Of a stretch of 64,000 nucleotides of DNA, positions 43,037 to 52,236 are shown piece by piece. The DNA is taken from the NCBI GenBank assembly GCA_963848355.1, contig CAWKDG010000012.1, positions 310,001 through 374,000 of the forward strand, in the 5' to 3' direction. The notes beneath the pieces were generated by a model that saw only the letters and a list, made by a program, of their open reading frames with translations, was not told where the DNA came from and searched no databases. This DNA is from CAWKDG01 sp963848355 (GTDB lineage: Bacteria; Actinomycetota; Acidimicrobiia; Acidimicrobiales; UBA8190). The position numbers and the translations under genes were made by a program. Numbering within the stretch: the first letter of the stretch is position 1; each line of letters starts with the position of its first letter.

Positions 43037-43078
43037 GAGAGGACAAGGGTACTCGGGACGGGGCCGGGCGGCCCCTGG

Positions 43079-43966
43079 TCACTCCTCCGATCCACCCTCC
43101 GCCGGTCCCCCGACGTCGTCGGCGCGCACCGCCGCGTTCTGTCGCGGTCGGCGCCCGCTCATGGTGGCCATCAGGGCCCGCACGTCCGACGCGCCACTGC
43201 ACAGCGCCACCAGATCGGTCGACTGCTGCAGGTGGACCCGCATCCCCATCATCTCCCACGCCCTCTTCAGACCGGCCTTGGTGGCCAGAATGGTGGTGAG
43301 CGGCATCTGGGCGATGGTGCGGGCGATCTCCTCCACCGTGTTCTCGAGTTGGGCCCGGGGCACGATCCGGTTCACCATCCCCCAGTCGAGCGCCTGGACG
43401 GCGTCGATGGTGGGCGCCAGGTAGAGGTACTCGGCGGCGCGCTTGAAGTTCATGAGCACCCAGGGTTCGATCATCGTCTGCGCGCCGGGCAGGCCGAAAC
43501 CTTGGGGCAACGGCATCTGGAAGTAGGCGTCGTCCGACGCGATGGTCAGGTCGGTCAACAGCCCGTAGACGGTCCCGCCGCCGACGCAGTAGCCGTGGAC
43601 CTGGGCGATCGTGGCCTTCGGGAACTCCCACAGGCGCAACGGTGGCCACAGGAACAAGCCGTAGTGGTGGTGCTTCCACGTCCGCTCCGGGGTGGGGCCC
43701 GTCGTGGGATAGACCTCCGCCATCTCGTCCTGCCCCACGATGGCGTGGCCGGCGCAGAACCCTTCACCGTTCGCCTTCAGGATGAGGACCTTGACGTCAT
43801 CGTCGTCGTCGGCCAGCTTCAGGGCCTCGTCCATGTCCCAGACCTGCTGGGCCGTCTGGATGTTGGCCTTCTCGGGGACGTTGAGGACGATCCGGGCGAC
43901 GGGCCCGTCCTTCTCGTAGACGATCGTCTCGAACGGCACGCGCTCCACAACCACCCTCCCTGTCAT
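43079..43966 (-). CDS. enoyl-CoA hydratase/isomerase family protein
   Basis: A 295-residue crotonase-fold enzyme. The oxyanion-hole strands are FCAGHAIVGQ and VHGYCVGGGTVYGLLTDLTI; FGLPGAQTMIEPWVLMNF follows where the second catalytic glutamate is expected (PEx in typical hydratases). It probably acts on a CoA ester. Divergent from the acyl-CoA dehydrogenase at 44033, with which it shares a 66-base promoter gap. Confidence 0.88.
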   Translation of the reverse strand: MTGRVVVERVPFETIVYEKDGPVARIVLNVPEKANIQTAQQVWDMDEALKLADDDDDVKVLILKANGEGFCAGHAIVGQDEMAEVYPTTGPTPERTWKHHHYGLFLWPPLRLWEFPKATIAQVHGYCVGGGTVYGLLTDLTIASDDAYFQMPLPQGFGLPGAQTMIEPWVLMNFKRAAEYLYLAPTIDAVQALDWGMVNRIVPRAQLENTVEEIARTIAQMPLTTILATKAGLKRAWEMMGMRVHLQQSTDLVALCSGASDVRALMATMSGRRPRQNAAVRADDVGGPAEGGSEE

Positions 43967-44032
43967 CCCGGTGATCCGAGCCTGGTGGGCCCGACCGGGG
44001 CCATGGCCCTAGGACGTCGGTATCGTTAGCAC

Positions 44033-45235
44033 ATGACCGCCACCGACGTTCTCGCCACCGACGCCGAACAGCTCGTCCGGTCGCGGCTCGACGAGCTCCT
44101 GGCCACCCACGATCCGTCGTCCACGCCGGCGGTGGCCTTCGCCGGCGCCCGCTTCGACGCCGGCCTGGCCTGGGTCTGGTTCCCCACCGGTTCCGGCGGA
44201 CTGGACGTGAGCCCCGACCTCCAGGGGATCGTCGAGCGGCGGCTGCGCCAGGTGGGCGCACCGAACGAGGTCGAGCGCAACGTCATCGGGTACGGCATGG
44301 CGGCCCCCACCATCCTCACCCACGGCACCGACGAACAGCGCACCCGCCTGCTCCGTCCCCTGTTCACCTGCGAGGAGATCTGGTGCCAGCTCTTCAGCGA
44401 GCCCGGTGCGGGCTCCGACGTCGCCGGCCTGGCCACCCGGGCCGTGCTCGACGGTGACGAGTGGGTGGTGAACGGCCAGAAGGTGTGGACCACACTGGCC
44501 CACACGGCGAAATGGGGTCTCCTCCTGGCGCGCACCGACCCCGACGTCGAGAAGCACCGCGGCATGACGTACTTCGTCGTCGACATGCAGTCACCCGGAG
44601 TCGAGGTGAGGCCCCTGCGCCAGATGACGGGGGAGGCGGAATTCAACGAGGTGTTCTTCACCGACGTCCGCATCCCCGACAGCGCCCGTCTCGACGCCGT
44701 GGGCGCCGGTTGGCCGGTGGCCATGACGACCCTGATGAACGAGCGCGTGGCCATCGGGGGCGGGGTCTCGGCCCGCAACGCGGGACCGATCCACGATGCC
44801 CTGCACATCTGGCGTCAGCGCGGTGGAGGCACGCCGGTCGAGCGCGAACGCCTCATGCGCCTCTGGGTGGAGGCCGACGTCTCGCGCCTCACCAACATGA
44901 GGGCGCGGGAGCTGCGTCGGGTCGGGACGCCGGGGCCCGAAGGTTCGGTGGCCAAGCTCATCGGGGCCGAGCTCAACAAGGACATCTACGACCTCTGTGT
45001 CGATCTGCTCGGAATGACCGGGACCCTCTACCCCACCCACTACGAGATGCGGCGGCCCGAGCGTGCCGGCCTCGGCGGCGACGTCCGACACTCGTTTCTG
45101 CGGGCGCGGGCCAATTCCATCGAAGGGGGGACGTCCGAGATCATGCGCAACATCCTCGGCGAGCGCGTCCTCGGCCTCCCCGGTGAGCCCCGCGTCGACA
45201 AGAGCCTGCCGTGGTCGCAGGTTCCGCACAACTAG
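44033..45235 (+). CDS. acyl-CoA dehydrogenase
   Basis: A 400-residue ACAD. CQLFSEPGAGSDVAGLATRA and WVVNGQKVWTTLAHTAKWGL form the flavin and substrate sites; EFNEVFFTDVRIPDSARLDA and the terminal NSIEGGTSEIMRNILGERVL are typical. It is close in sequence to the dehydrogenase at 57247 (same motifs, same C-terminus), so the two are likely paralogues. Divergent from an enoyl-CoA hydratase gene. Confidence 0.93.
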   Translation: MTATDVLATDAEQLVRSRLDELLATHDPSSTPAVAFAGARFDAGLAWVWFPTGSGGLDVSPDLQGIVERRLRQVGAPNEVERNVIGYGMAAPTILTHGTDEQRTRLLRPLFTCEEIWCQLFSEPGAGSDVAGLATRAVLDGDEWVVNGQKVWTTLAHTAKWGLLLARTDPDVEKHRGMTYFVVDMQSPGVEVRPLRQMTGEAEFNEVFFTDVRIPDSARLDAVGAGWPVAMTTLMNERVAIGGGVSARNAGPIHDALHIWRQRGGGTPVERERLMRLWVEADVSRLTNMRARELRRVGTPGPEGSVAKLIGAELNKDIYDLCVDLLGMTGTLYPTHYEMRRPERAGLGGDVRHSFLRARANSIEGGTSEIMRNILGERVLGLPGEPRVDKSLPWSQVPHN

Positions 45236-45294
45236 TGTTTTTCATTGGAGCCGTCCGCGTGAGAAGGCGGGTGACGAAGAACCGGGAGTCGCAG

Positions 45295-46356
45295 ATGAAG
45301 GCCAGAGGAAGTTCGATCCGCAGTGCGTATCGCCTGTCCGCCGTGACCCTTCTCGGGATCCTGCTGACCTTTGGCGTGTTGGTGCCCGCGAGACCTGCGT
45401 CAGCCCGGGGGCTGCACGGGCACCACCCGTACCGTTTCGACGCTCCGGATTCTGCCGCTGTGGTCGGCACTGATCTCTTCGTGACGAATGGGGCCAACGA
45501 CTCGGTGACCGAGATCAAGGCCTCCGATGGAGCATACGTCGCGACGATCTCCGGGAGCCGCTACGGCTTCGATGCTCCCTCCGCCGTCACCGCGGTCGGC
45601 CATGACCTGTTCGTCGCCAACAGCAGTGGCAACTCCGTGACCGAGTTCAAAGCCGGCAGTCGCGGGCACGTCCGCACCATCAGTGGCGCCGACTACGGTT
45701 TCGCCGACCCTGTCGCCCTGGCCTCGTCCGGTGGGGACCTCTTCGTTCTGAACGGCGCCGGATCGCTCACCGAGGTCGCCGCCGGCACCGGCGCACTGCT
45801 CGGCACGGCATCGGGGCCGACGTTCGGGTTCGACGATCCGACCGGCCTCGCCGTCGCCGACGGGGAGGTCTTCGTCGCCAACAGTGCCGCCGACACCGTC
45901 ACAGTGCTCGACGCCGGAGACCTGGCCTTCGTGGCGTCGCTCTCCGATCCCTCCTTCGGCTTCAGCACGCCGATCGGTGTCGCCTTCGACGGTACCGATG
46001 TGTGGGTGACGAACCAGGGCGACGAGTCGGTGACCGAGTTCTCCCCCACCACGCTCGAGGAGCTGAACGTCCTCGTGAGTGGGAACCTGCCGATGGTCGG
46101 CCCCATCGCCTATGGCGACGGCTACGTCTTCGCCGTCAGCCCCCCGGGCTCGTCGCCCATGGTGACGCAGATCATCCCGTCACCGGCATCGGTGAGTTGG
46201 ATGATGTGCAATACGAACGGGCCCTACCTCTTCAACAACCCGCAGGCGTTGGTGGTGGCCGGGGACGACCTCTGGGTCGTCAACGAGGGTGGCAATTCCC
46301 TCACCGAGATGGACACGGACACCGGGGCTCTGATCCGCACCATCGCCGATCACTGA
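45295..46356 (+). CDS. secreted beta-propeller repeat protein
   Basis: About 353 residues. A signal peptide (about 1-38, ending PARPASARG) precedes seven or so 42-residue repeats of the YncE/Vgb type: DLFVTNGANDSVTEIKASDG, DLFVANSSGNSVTEFKAG, VFVANSAADTVTVLDAG, VWVTNQGDESVTEFSP, LWVVNEGGNSLTEMDTD. The repeats are very regular. ATG 45295 has GGGAG upstream; GTG 45271 is an alternative. Role unknown; binding or structural roles outside the cell are likely. Confidence 0.82.
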   Translation: MKARGSSIRSAYRLSAVTLLGILLTFGVLVPARPASARGLHGHHPYRFDAPDSAAVVGTDLFVTNGANDSVTEIKASDGAYVATISGSRYGFDAPSAVTAVGHDLFVANSSGNSVTEFKAGSRGHVRTISGADYGFADPVALASSGGDLFVLNGAGSLTEVAAGTGALLGTASGPTFGFDDPTGLAVADGEVFVANSAADTVTVLDAGDLAFVASLSDPSFGFSTPIGVAFDGTDVWVTNQGDESVTEFSPTTLEELNVLVSGNLPMVGPIAYGDGYVFAVSPPGSSPMVTQIIPSPASVSWMMCNTNGPYLFNNPQALVVAGDDLWVVNEGGNSLTEMDTDTGALIRTIADH

Positions 46357-46425
46357 TCTCCGGTCCCTGATATCCGAGCTCGGCCGCCGGCTTGCTCCGG
46401 CACTCGGGACCGGTACTGTTCTCCC

Positions 46426-47163
46426 GTGCGCTGGATCGGGGAGGACAGGGTCGACAAGGGCGTGCGCGAGCGTCGTTTCGATCTGGACCGCGAGGGACGG
46501 ACGATCCCGGGGCTGGTGTGGACACCCCCCGACGCCGACGGACCCCGGCCCCTCGTCCTCATCGGCCACGGCGCTTCGGGGAGCACACGCGAGGACTACG
46601 TCGTGGCCCTCGGGCGCCGCCTCGTCCGTCACCTTGGATACGCCGCCGCCGCCATCGACGGCCCCGTCCACGGCGACCGCCGCCATGACCGTGACGGCAG
46701 CCCCGACCTCCCCTTCTTCGATTTCGGCCGGGTCTGGTCGTCCGACAGCACCATGACCGACGCCATGGTGGCCGACTGGCGGGCCACTCTCGACGCGCTG
46801 CAGGCCGAACCTGACATCGGCACCGGCGCGACCGGTTACTGGGGCCTGTCCATGGGCACGATCCTCGGCCTGCCCCTGGTGGCCGCCGAGCCCCGCATCG
46901 CCGCCACCGTCCTCGGTCTGATGGGTCTCACGGGACCGACGAAGTCCCGCATCGCCGCCGATGCGCCGAACGTTCTCTGCCCGGTGCTGTTCCTCATGCA
47001 ATGGCACGACGAGCTCATGCCCCGTCAGACGGTCGAGGCCCTGTTCGACGCCCTCGGGAGCACCGACAAACGCCTGCACGCCCATCCCGGCAAGCACGGC
47101 GACGTCCCTCCGGAGGAGTTCGAGGCGTCCGAGCGCTTCCTCGCCCTCCATCTTGGCTCCTGA
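46426..47163 (+). CDS. alpha/beta-hydrolase (dienelactone hydrolase-like)
   Basis: A 245-residue hydrolase with LVLIGHGASGSTREDYVV near residue 45, the nucleophile elbow GYWGLSMGTILGLP, and the acid/histidine region LFLMQWHDELMP and HAHPGKHGDVPPEEF. It probably cleaves an ester or lactone. Convergent to the GMC oxidoreductase, stops about 9 bases apart after repair of that gene. Confidence 0.85.
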   Translation: MRWIGEDRVDKGVRERRFDLDREGRTIPGLVWTPPDADGPRPLVLIGHGASGSTREDYVVALGRRLVRHLGYAAAAIDGPVHGDRRHDRDGSPDLPFFDFGRVWSSDSTMTDAMVADWRATLDALQAEPDIGTGATGYWGLSMGTILGLPLVAAEPRIAATVLGLMGLTGPTKSRIAADAPNVLCPVLFLMQWHDELMPRQTVEALFDALGSTDKRLHAHPGKHGDVPPEEFEASERFLALHLGS

Positions 47164-47171
47164 ACCGACCG

Positions 47172-48856
47172 TCACCCCACCAGGGCGGCCGCCGCGCCGC
47201 GGCGAGGGCGACCAGCGTGAGCGTGGGCCCGTAGCCGGCGGACGTCACGAAGACCGACGAGTCGGCCACCACGACGTTGGGCAGATCGTGCATCCGCCCG
47301 AAGGGGTCGACCACCGACGTGGAGGGGTCGGTCCCCATCCGCGTGGTCCCCATGACATGACGACTGGCTGGAATGGCCGAGATCGGACCCCGGTGGTCGG
47401 CGATGTCACCGCCGAACGGCGAGGAGAAGGTGGTGCCCTCGACGAGAGGCGACGTGGTGGTCGCCGTCCACGTCGCCCCCATGTCGTCGAGCACGCGCAT
47501 GTGGCGGGGCCCGTGGTGGGCGGAGGCGACGAGCTCGTGGCGGTGTGGTCGGTAGGTGATCCGGGCCACCGGGAACCCCCGCACGTCGCGCACGGTCGGA
47601 TCGAGGTCGACCCGGTTGGTGGCCTGGGGCAGATCCTCCCCCTGCATGATGAAGGCCCACAGGCGGTCGCGCAGCGGCGACGCCGCCATGAGCTCCTTGT
47701 GGGAAGGACCCCACGGGTAGAACTGGGCCTCCATCACAGGATGACCCCCTCCCCCGTGCTCGACCATCCCGCCGCGTATCCACGGCAGGTCCGCGGCGCG
47801 CGCCGCGGCGCGCGCCGCGTCGTCCACGATCATGCAGTCGTCGTGGACGTGGGTCACCGACCGCCCCCTGTGGGCGTGAAGGCGTTGCGGGAGGATCCCC
47901 ACGTTCATGGTCTGGAAATGCATCATCAGATGGCGTCCGACGAGGGGATGGTCGATCCCCGACAGCAGGAGCAGGCGCGGCGTCTCGATGGCCCCTCCCG
48001 CCACCACGACGTGACGGGCCCCGAGGGTGCGCTCGACTCCGTCGGGACCGATGACGTCCACTCCGGTGGCCCGGCGCCCGTCCGTCCGCAGACGCGAGAC
48101 GAAGGTCTCCGCCAACAACTCGGCCCGGCCTGTGGACAGGGCGTGCTGGAGCATGGCCACCGGATCACCCTTGGCGTGGATGGGGCACCCGAAGTAGGCG
48201 CAGTGCCCGCAGTTGTTGCACGCCGGACGGCCGTCGTAGGGGATCGAGTTGGCCGCCGTCGGCGCCGGATAGGGATGCAACCCCTGTCCCTCGGCCGCCG
48301 CCGACGACAGCACGGCCCCGTACATCGGCGCCCCGGACGGCATCGGGTAGGGACCCGAACGCCAGGCGGCGAACGGATTGGCTCCTGCCGTTCCGGCCAC
48401 GCCGACGAGGCGCTCGACCTCGGCGTAGTACGGCTCGAGCTCGTCGTAGTCCACCGGCCAGTCGGCCACGGCGGCACCGTCGACGGGGCCGTACGTGCTG
48501 TGCAGCCGGAAGTCCTCGGGACGAAAGCGCGGCACCTTCCCGTCGGCGTGGGTCCCGCCACCGCCGACCGTGGTCGGGATGGAATTCACCTCTCCCACGT
48601 AGGACCGCTCGCCCTCTTCCACACTCGTCCGGAACGTCCGCGGCTCGATGAGGGGGTCGGGGCCGAGGAAGTGCCGGTGCAGGAACTTCAGCTCGTCGTT
48701 CGAGTAGTCCTGGGCCAGGCGGCTCGGATCGTGGGGATCGATGAGGTGGTTGCGTCCCTTCTCGATGATCGTGACCGTCCATCCCGCTCGGGTGAGGACG
48801 TCGGCGGCCGTAGCCCCACCCGGTCCCGATCCGACGATGATGGCATCGACGGTCAC
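47172..48856 (-). CDS. GMC-family flavoprotein oxidoreductase, C-terminus probably frameshifted
   Basis: About 560 residues. Rossmann motif SGPGGATAADVLTRAGWTV at the N-terminus, FRTSVEEGERSYVGEVNSIP, NNCGHCAYFGCPIHAKGD, which has a Cys cluster found in the long-chain/gluconate-dehydrogenase branch, and catalytic histidine motif HVMGTTRMGTDPST. After GYGPTLTLVALAAARRP the frame runs past its expected end into the convergent hydrolase (to 47015). Adding one base near 47200 gives AAALVG and TGA at 47172-47174. The small-subunit gene overlaps its start (ATGA), supporting a membrane-linked dehydrogenase of alcohols or sugars. Confidence 0.85.
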
Positions 48857-49413
48857 GGACCGGAGACCTCGGCGTCGGTGAACCCTCGCGGTTGGACGTC
48901 ACCGAGGAAATCGATCGCCTCCCAGGCCACCGTCCGGCGGTTGCCTCCGTACTCCGGTGCCCCGTACATCCCTTCACAGCAGTGCCCGTACAGGAGCCGG
49001 GTGAACGCGTCCGCCGTCCGCAGCCGTTCGTCCTGCTCCTCGCCGCTCACGTCGGCGAAATCCGGACCGAGAGCGGCCAGCCCTTCACGGTAGAGCGGCT
49101 GCCACCCGACGACCGGACCGTTGAATTCGCGCTCGGGGATCCCGAGCGATCCCTCGATCCGCATGCGCCAGGCCAGCTCGTCGAGCGGACCGAGCCGGTG
49201 GAAGGTGGCGAACCCCGGGGCCCCGCCGAAGCGTCCCGAGGTGGGACCACCGGCCCAGATCAACGGGGGATCGACGGCGAAGGCACCGAGCAACCCGTCG
49301 ATGTAGTCGGGCACGCCGGCATCCACCGCCCCGGCCGTCTCGCCCGAGGGGATGAGGCGTTCGCAGGCGGCGGCCAGCGTCCGGTACTCGTCGTCGCTCA
49401 GCCAGACCGGCAT
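48853..49413 (-). CDS. gluconate 2-dehydrogenase subunit 3 family protein
   Basis: A 186-residue partner of the GMC dehydrogenase. WLSDDEYRTLAAACERLIPS, AGVPDYIDGLLG and the C-terminal CEGMYGAPEYGGNRRTVAWE are typical of subunit 3, often the export or cofactor chaperone of the complex. No Tat motif is seen in this copy; the start ATG 49413 is the first with a family match. Start of the GMC gene overlaps its stop. Confidence 0.82.
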   Translation of the reverse strand: MPVWLSDDEYRTLAAACERLIPSGETAGAVDAGVPDYIDGLLGAFAVDPPLIWAGGPTSGRFGGAPGFATFHRLGPLDELAWRMRIEGSLGIPEREFNGPVVGWQPLYREGLAALGPDFADVSGEEQDERLRTADAFTRLLYGHCCEGMYGAPEYGGNRRTVAWEAIDFLGDVQPRGFTDAEVSGP

Positions 49414-49550
49414 CAGCGGTCCCCGGTCCCTGACACGGGCGTCACCGTAGCAGCGGCCGCCGGCCGTTCGACATTCCGTGGGATGTGTCGTCGCCGCAGC
49501 ACTCCCGTCGCTAATGTCGGCGTCATGCGACCGACGCACCGGGGCTGAGG

Positions 49551-49844
49551 GTGCACGTCGCCGCGTTGGAGATGGAGCTCCGTCTTCCCGAGAGCGGCTC
49601 GCTCAAGGAGAAGCGTTCCGTCATCCGCCACCTCCTCGAGACGTCCCGGCGACGGTTCGGCGTCTCCGGCTCCGAGGTGGACCACCAGGACCTCCGACAA
49701 CGAGCGGCACTGGGATTCGCCTTTGTCGCTCCCACGGCGGGTCGGGTCGAGGAAGTCCTCGACCGCGTCGACCGCTTCGTCTGGTCCGATCCCCGGGTCA
49801 TGGTCCTCTCGAGCGCGCGACACTGGCTCGATCTGGATCCCTGA
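49551..49844 (+). CDS. DUF503/YlxP-family protein
   Basis: A 97-residue protein. HVAALEMELRLPESGSLKEK, RSVIRHLLETSRRRFGVSGS and VSGSEVDHQDLRQRAALGFA match DUF503, often found near translation genes such as infB and rbfA, though here it stands in front of a SulP transporter. GTG 49551 is the start. Function unknown in actinobacteria. Confidence 0.8.
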   Translation: MHVAALEMELRLPESGSLKEKRSVIRHLLETSRRRFGVSGSEVDHQDLRQRAALGFAFVAPTAGRVEEVLDRVDRFVWSDPRVMVLSSARHWLDLDP

Positions 49845-49856
49845 CCGCCGTTCCCC

Positions 49857-51626
49857 GTGGTGACACCTCCGTCGTCGACGACGCAACCGTCGGGAGCGAA
49901 ACGACGCGGCGCGGCCTGGTTGGCGTCATCCCTGCGCGGATACCAGCGGGCCTGGTTGACGGCCGACCTGGGTGCAGCGGTGATGCTCCTCGCCATCGCC
50001 GTCCCCGAGCAACTGGCCACGGCCCGTCTGGCGGGCATGCCCCCCATCACCGGCTTCTTCGCCTTCGTGGCCGGGACCGTGCTCTTCGCCCTGCTCGGCG
50101 CCAACGCGGTGATGTCCGTGGGTGCCGATTCCACCATCGCCCCCCTCTTCGCCGTCGGCATCGCCCATCTGGCGCCCACTGGTTCGCCCTCTTACATCGC
50201 CCTCGTCGGCCTCCTGGCCGTCGTCGTCGGGGTCCTGGTGGTCCTGGTCGGTGTGCTGCGACTGGGCTGGATCTCGGAGTTCCTCTCCGCTCCGATCATC
50301 ACGGGCTTCCTGGCCGGGGTGGCCGTGATCATCGTCGTCCATCAGCTACCCGACTTGTTCGGCCTGCCGTCGGTGAACGGCACCACCGTGCACCGGGTGT
50401 CCGACGTCGTCCGCCACCTGGGTTCCACCAACGGTTGGACACTGGGCATCGGCCTGGTCGTCTTCGCCGTCGTCGTCGCCGCCGAGCGACTCGACAAACA
50501 CATTCCCGGAACGCTCTTCGGTCTCGTCGGCTCGACCGTCGTCGTGGCCGGCGCCGGCCTCCGCCACCACGGCGTCGCCGTCCTCGGCACGGTGGCGCAC
50601 GCCGCACCGCACGTGGGCCTGACCGATCTCTCGTGGTCGTCGCTCGTCCACGTCCTTCCGGTGGCTGCCGTGGTGGCCCTGGTCGTGATCAGCCAGTCGG
50701 CCGCCACCACCACGGCCTTCGCCGCGCCGGGCGGGTACGAGGTGAACGTCGGCCGCGACTTCATCGGCGTCGGGGCCGGCAGCATCCTGTCGGGACTCCT
50801 CGGGTCCTTCGCCGTCGACGCCAGCCCCGGTCGCACGGCCGCCGTGGCCTCGACCGGAGGCCGGACACAGGCGGCCGGCCTCGGCGCCGCCGTCGTCATG
50901 GTGGCCCTCATCCCTGCGGCCGGGCTCCTCACCGACGTCCCGCTGGCCACGCTGGCCGCCGTCCTCATCTTCGTGGCCACCCGCATCTTCCACGCCAAGG
51001 CTCTCGTGCGCATCCTGCGCTTCGACACGTGGGAGTTCGCCCTGGCCCTGGTGACGCTCGCGGTCGTGGCCGTGGTGGGAGTCGAACAGGGCATCGCCGT
51101 CGCGGTCGCTCTCGCCATTCTCGACCGCACACGACTCAGCGCCCGGCCCGAGACGTCCATCCTCGGTCGCATCCCGGGCACGACCAGCTGGGAGGCCATG
51201 GAGAGCCCGAACAACACGGTCCTCGTCCCCGGCGTCCTCGTCTTCTTCTTCGGCGCCCCCCTGTACTTCGCCAATGCCGGTTTCTTCCGCCAGAAGGTGC
51301 ACGCGGCGTTGGCGGCGACCACCCCCCGGCCACAGCTCATCGTCCTCGACGCCGTGGCCATCGGGGATATCGACTTCACCGGGGCGCAGGCGCTGGGCAC
51401 CGTTCTCGACGAGCTCCAGGACAGCCATGTGGCGATGGCGGTGGCCAGGGCGGTGGCCGGTGCACCGGAGAACCTGGCCCGCAGCGGGCTCCTCGAGCGC
51501 ATCGGGCGCGACCATCTGTTCCCGTCGGTGGACGAAGCCGTCGTGGCCCTCGGACCGCAGACTCCCGGTCCGGGCACGGCCGAACCGGGGATCCAGGGGC
51601 CTTCAGCGACAACTCCGGGGGGTTAG
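49857..51626 (+). CDS. SulP-family inorganic anion transporter with STAS domain
   Basis: A 589-residue transporter with about 12 helices followed by a STAS domain (from about 450, VLVFFFGAPLYFANAGFFRQ to EAVVALG). The SulP signature is near ATARLAGMPPITGFFAFVAG and NAVMSVGADSTIAPLFAVGI. Transports sulfate, bicarbonate or related anions. GTG 49857 follows the DUF503 stop by 12 bases. Confidence 0.92.
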   Translation: MVTPPSSTTQPSGAKRRGAAWLASSLRGYQRAWLTADLGAAVMLLAIAVPEQLATARLAGMPPITGFFAFVAGTVLFALLGANAVMSVGADSTIAPLFAVGIAHLAPTGSPSYIALVGLLAVVVGVLVVLVGVLRLGWISEFLSAPIITGFLAGVAVIIVVHQLPDLFGLPSVNGTTVHRVSDVVRHLGSTNGWTLGIGLVVFAVVVAAERLDKHIPGTLFGLVGSTVVVAGAGLRHHGVAVLGTVAHAAPHVGLTDLSWSSLVHVLPVAAVVALVVISQSAATTTAFAAPGGYEVNVGRDFIGVGAGSILSGLLGSFAVDASPGRTAAVASTGGRTQAAGLGAAVVMVALIPAAGLLTDVPLATLAAVLIFVATRIFHAKALVRILRFDTWEFALALVTLAVVAVVGVEQGIAVAVALAILDRTRLSARPETSILGRIPGTTSWEAMESPNNTVLVPGVLVFFFGAPLYFANAGFFRQKVHAALAATTPRPQLIVLDAVAIGDIDFTGAQALGTVLDELQDSHVAMAVARAVAGAPENLARSGLLERIGRDHLFPSVDEAVVALGPQTPGPGTAEPGIQGPSATTPGG

Positions 51627-51648
51627 ACCGGAACCGGGCCTGGCCCGG

Positions 51649-52236
51649 TCAGCGCGCCAACGTCTTCCACTCGCGTTCGTACACGACCCAGATGAGGCGC
51701 CGGCCTTCCTCGCCCGGAGCTTCGGGCTCGTGGTCCTCGGAGCCGACCATCCGGTAGCCGAGCTTGGCCGGTACGGCGGCACTGGCCAGGTTGGCGGCGT
51801 CGCAGTGGATCTCCATCCTCCGGATACCGGGGAGCGCGAAGCCCACGTCGGTGAGCGCCCGCGCCGCGGCCGAGGCGATGCCGCGGCGGATGTGATCGAC
51901 GTGGACCCAGTAGCCGATCTCGAGCGCGCCGGGTCCGATCCGACGATGGAGTCCGAGAGCGCCCACCAGCCGACCGTCGGCCAGGAACACGCCGTACCCG
52001 TAGTCGCCCTCGGGCGCCCACGACCACGCCGGTCCCGACATCCGCAGGCGCTGGGCCTCGACCGAGACGCCTTCGGCGGTGGCCCACGGCATCCAGGGCC
52101 GCAGATGCTCCAGACTCTCGTTGGCCGCCGCCGACACGGCCGGAGCGTCCCGCACCGTCAACCGACGCAGCACGTACCCGGGGAGGTCGATCCGTTCCGG
52201 GGGGACGACACGCCGTGCCGTTCTCCGCAGGATCAT
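51649..52236 (-). CDS. GNAT-family acetyltransferase (RimJ/RimL-like)
   Basis: A 195-residue GNAT protein: YVLRRLTVRDAPAVSAAANE, GALEIGYWVHVDHIRRGIAS, which includes the acetyl-CoA loop, and EIHCDAANLASAAVPAKLGY, a RimJ-type asparagine motif. Acceptor could be a protein N-terminus or an antibiotic. The start overlaps the GH31 stop (ATGA), so it is translated with the glucosidase. Confidence 0.85.
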   Translation of the reverse strand: MILRRTARRVVPPERIDLPGYVLRRLTVRDAPAVSAAANESLEHLRPWMPWATAEGVSVEAQRLRMSGPAWSWAPEGDYGYGVFLADGRLVGALGLHRRIGPGALEIGYWVHVDHIRRGIASAAARALTDVGFALPGIRRMEIHCDAANLASAAVPAKLGYRMVGSEDHEPEAPGEEGRRLIWVVYEREWKTLAR

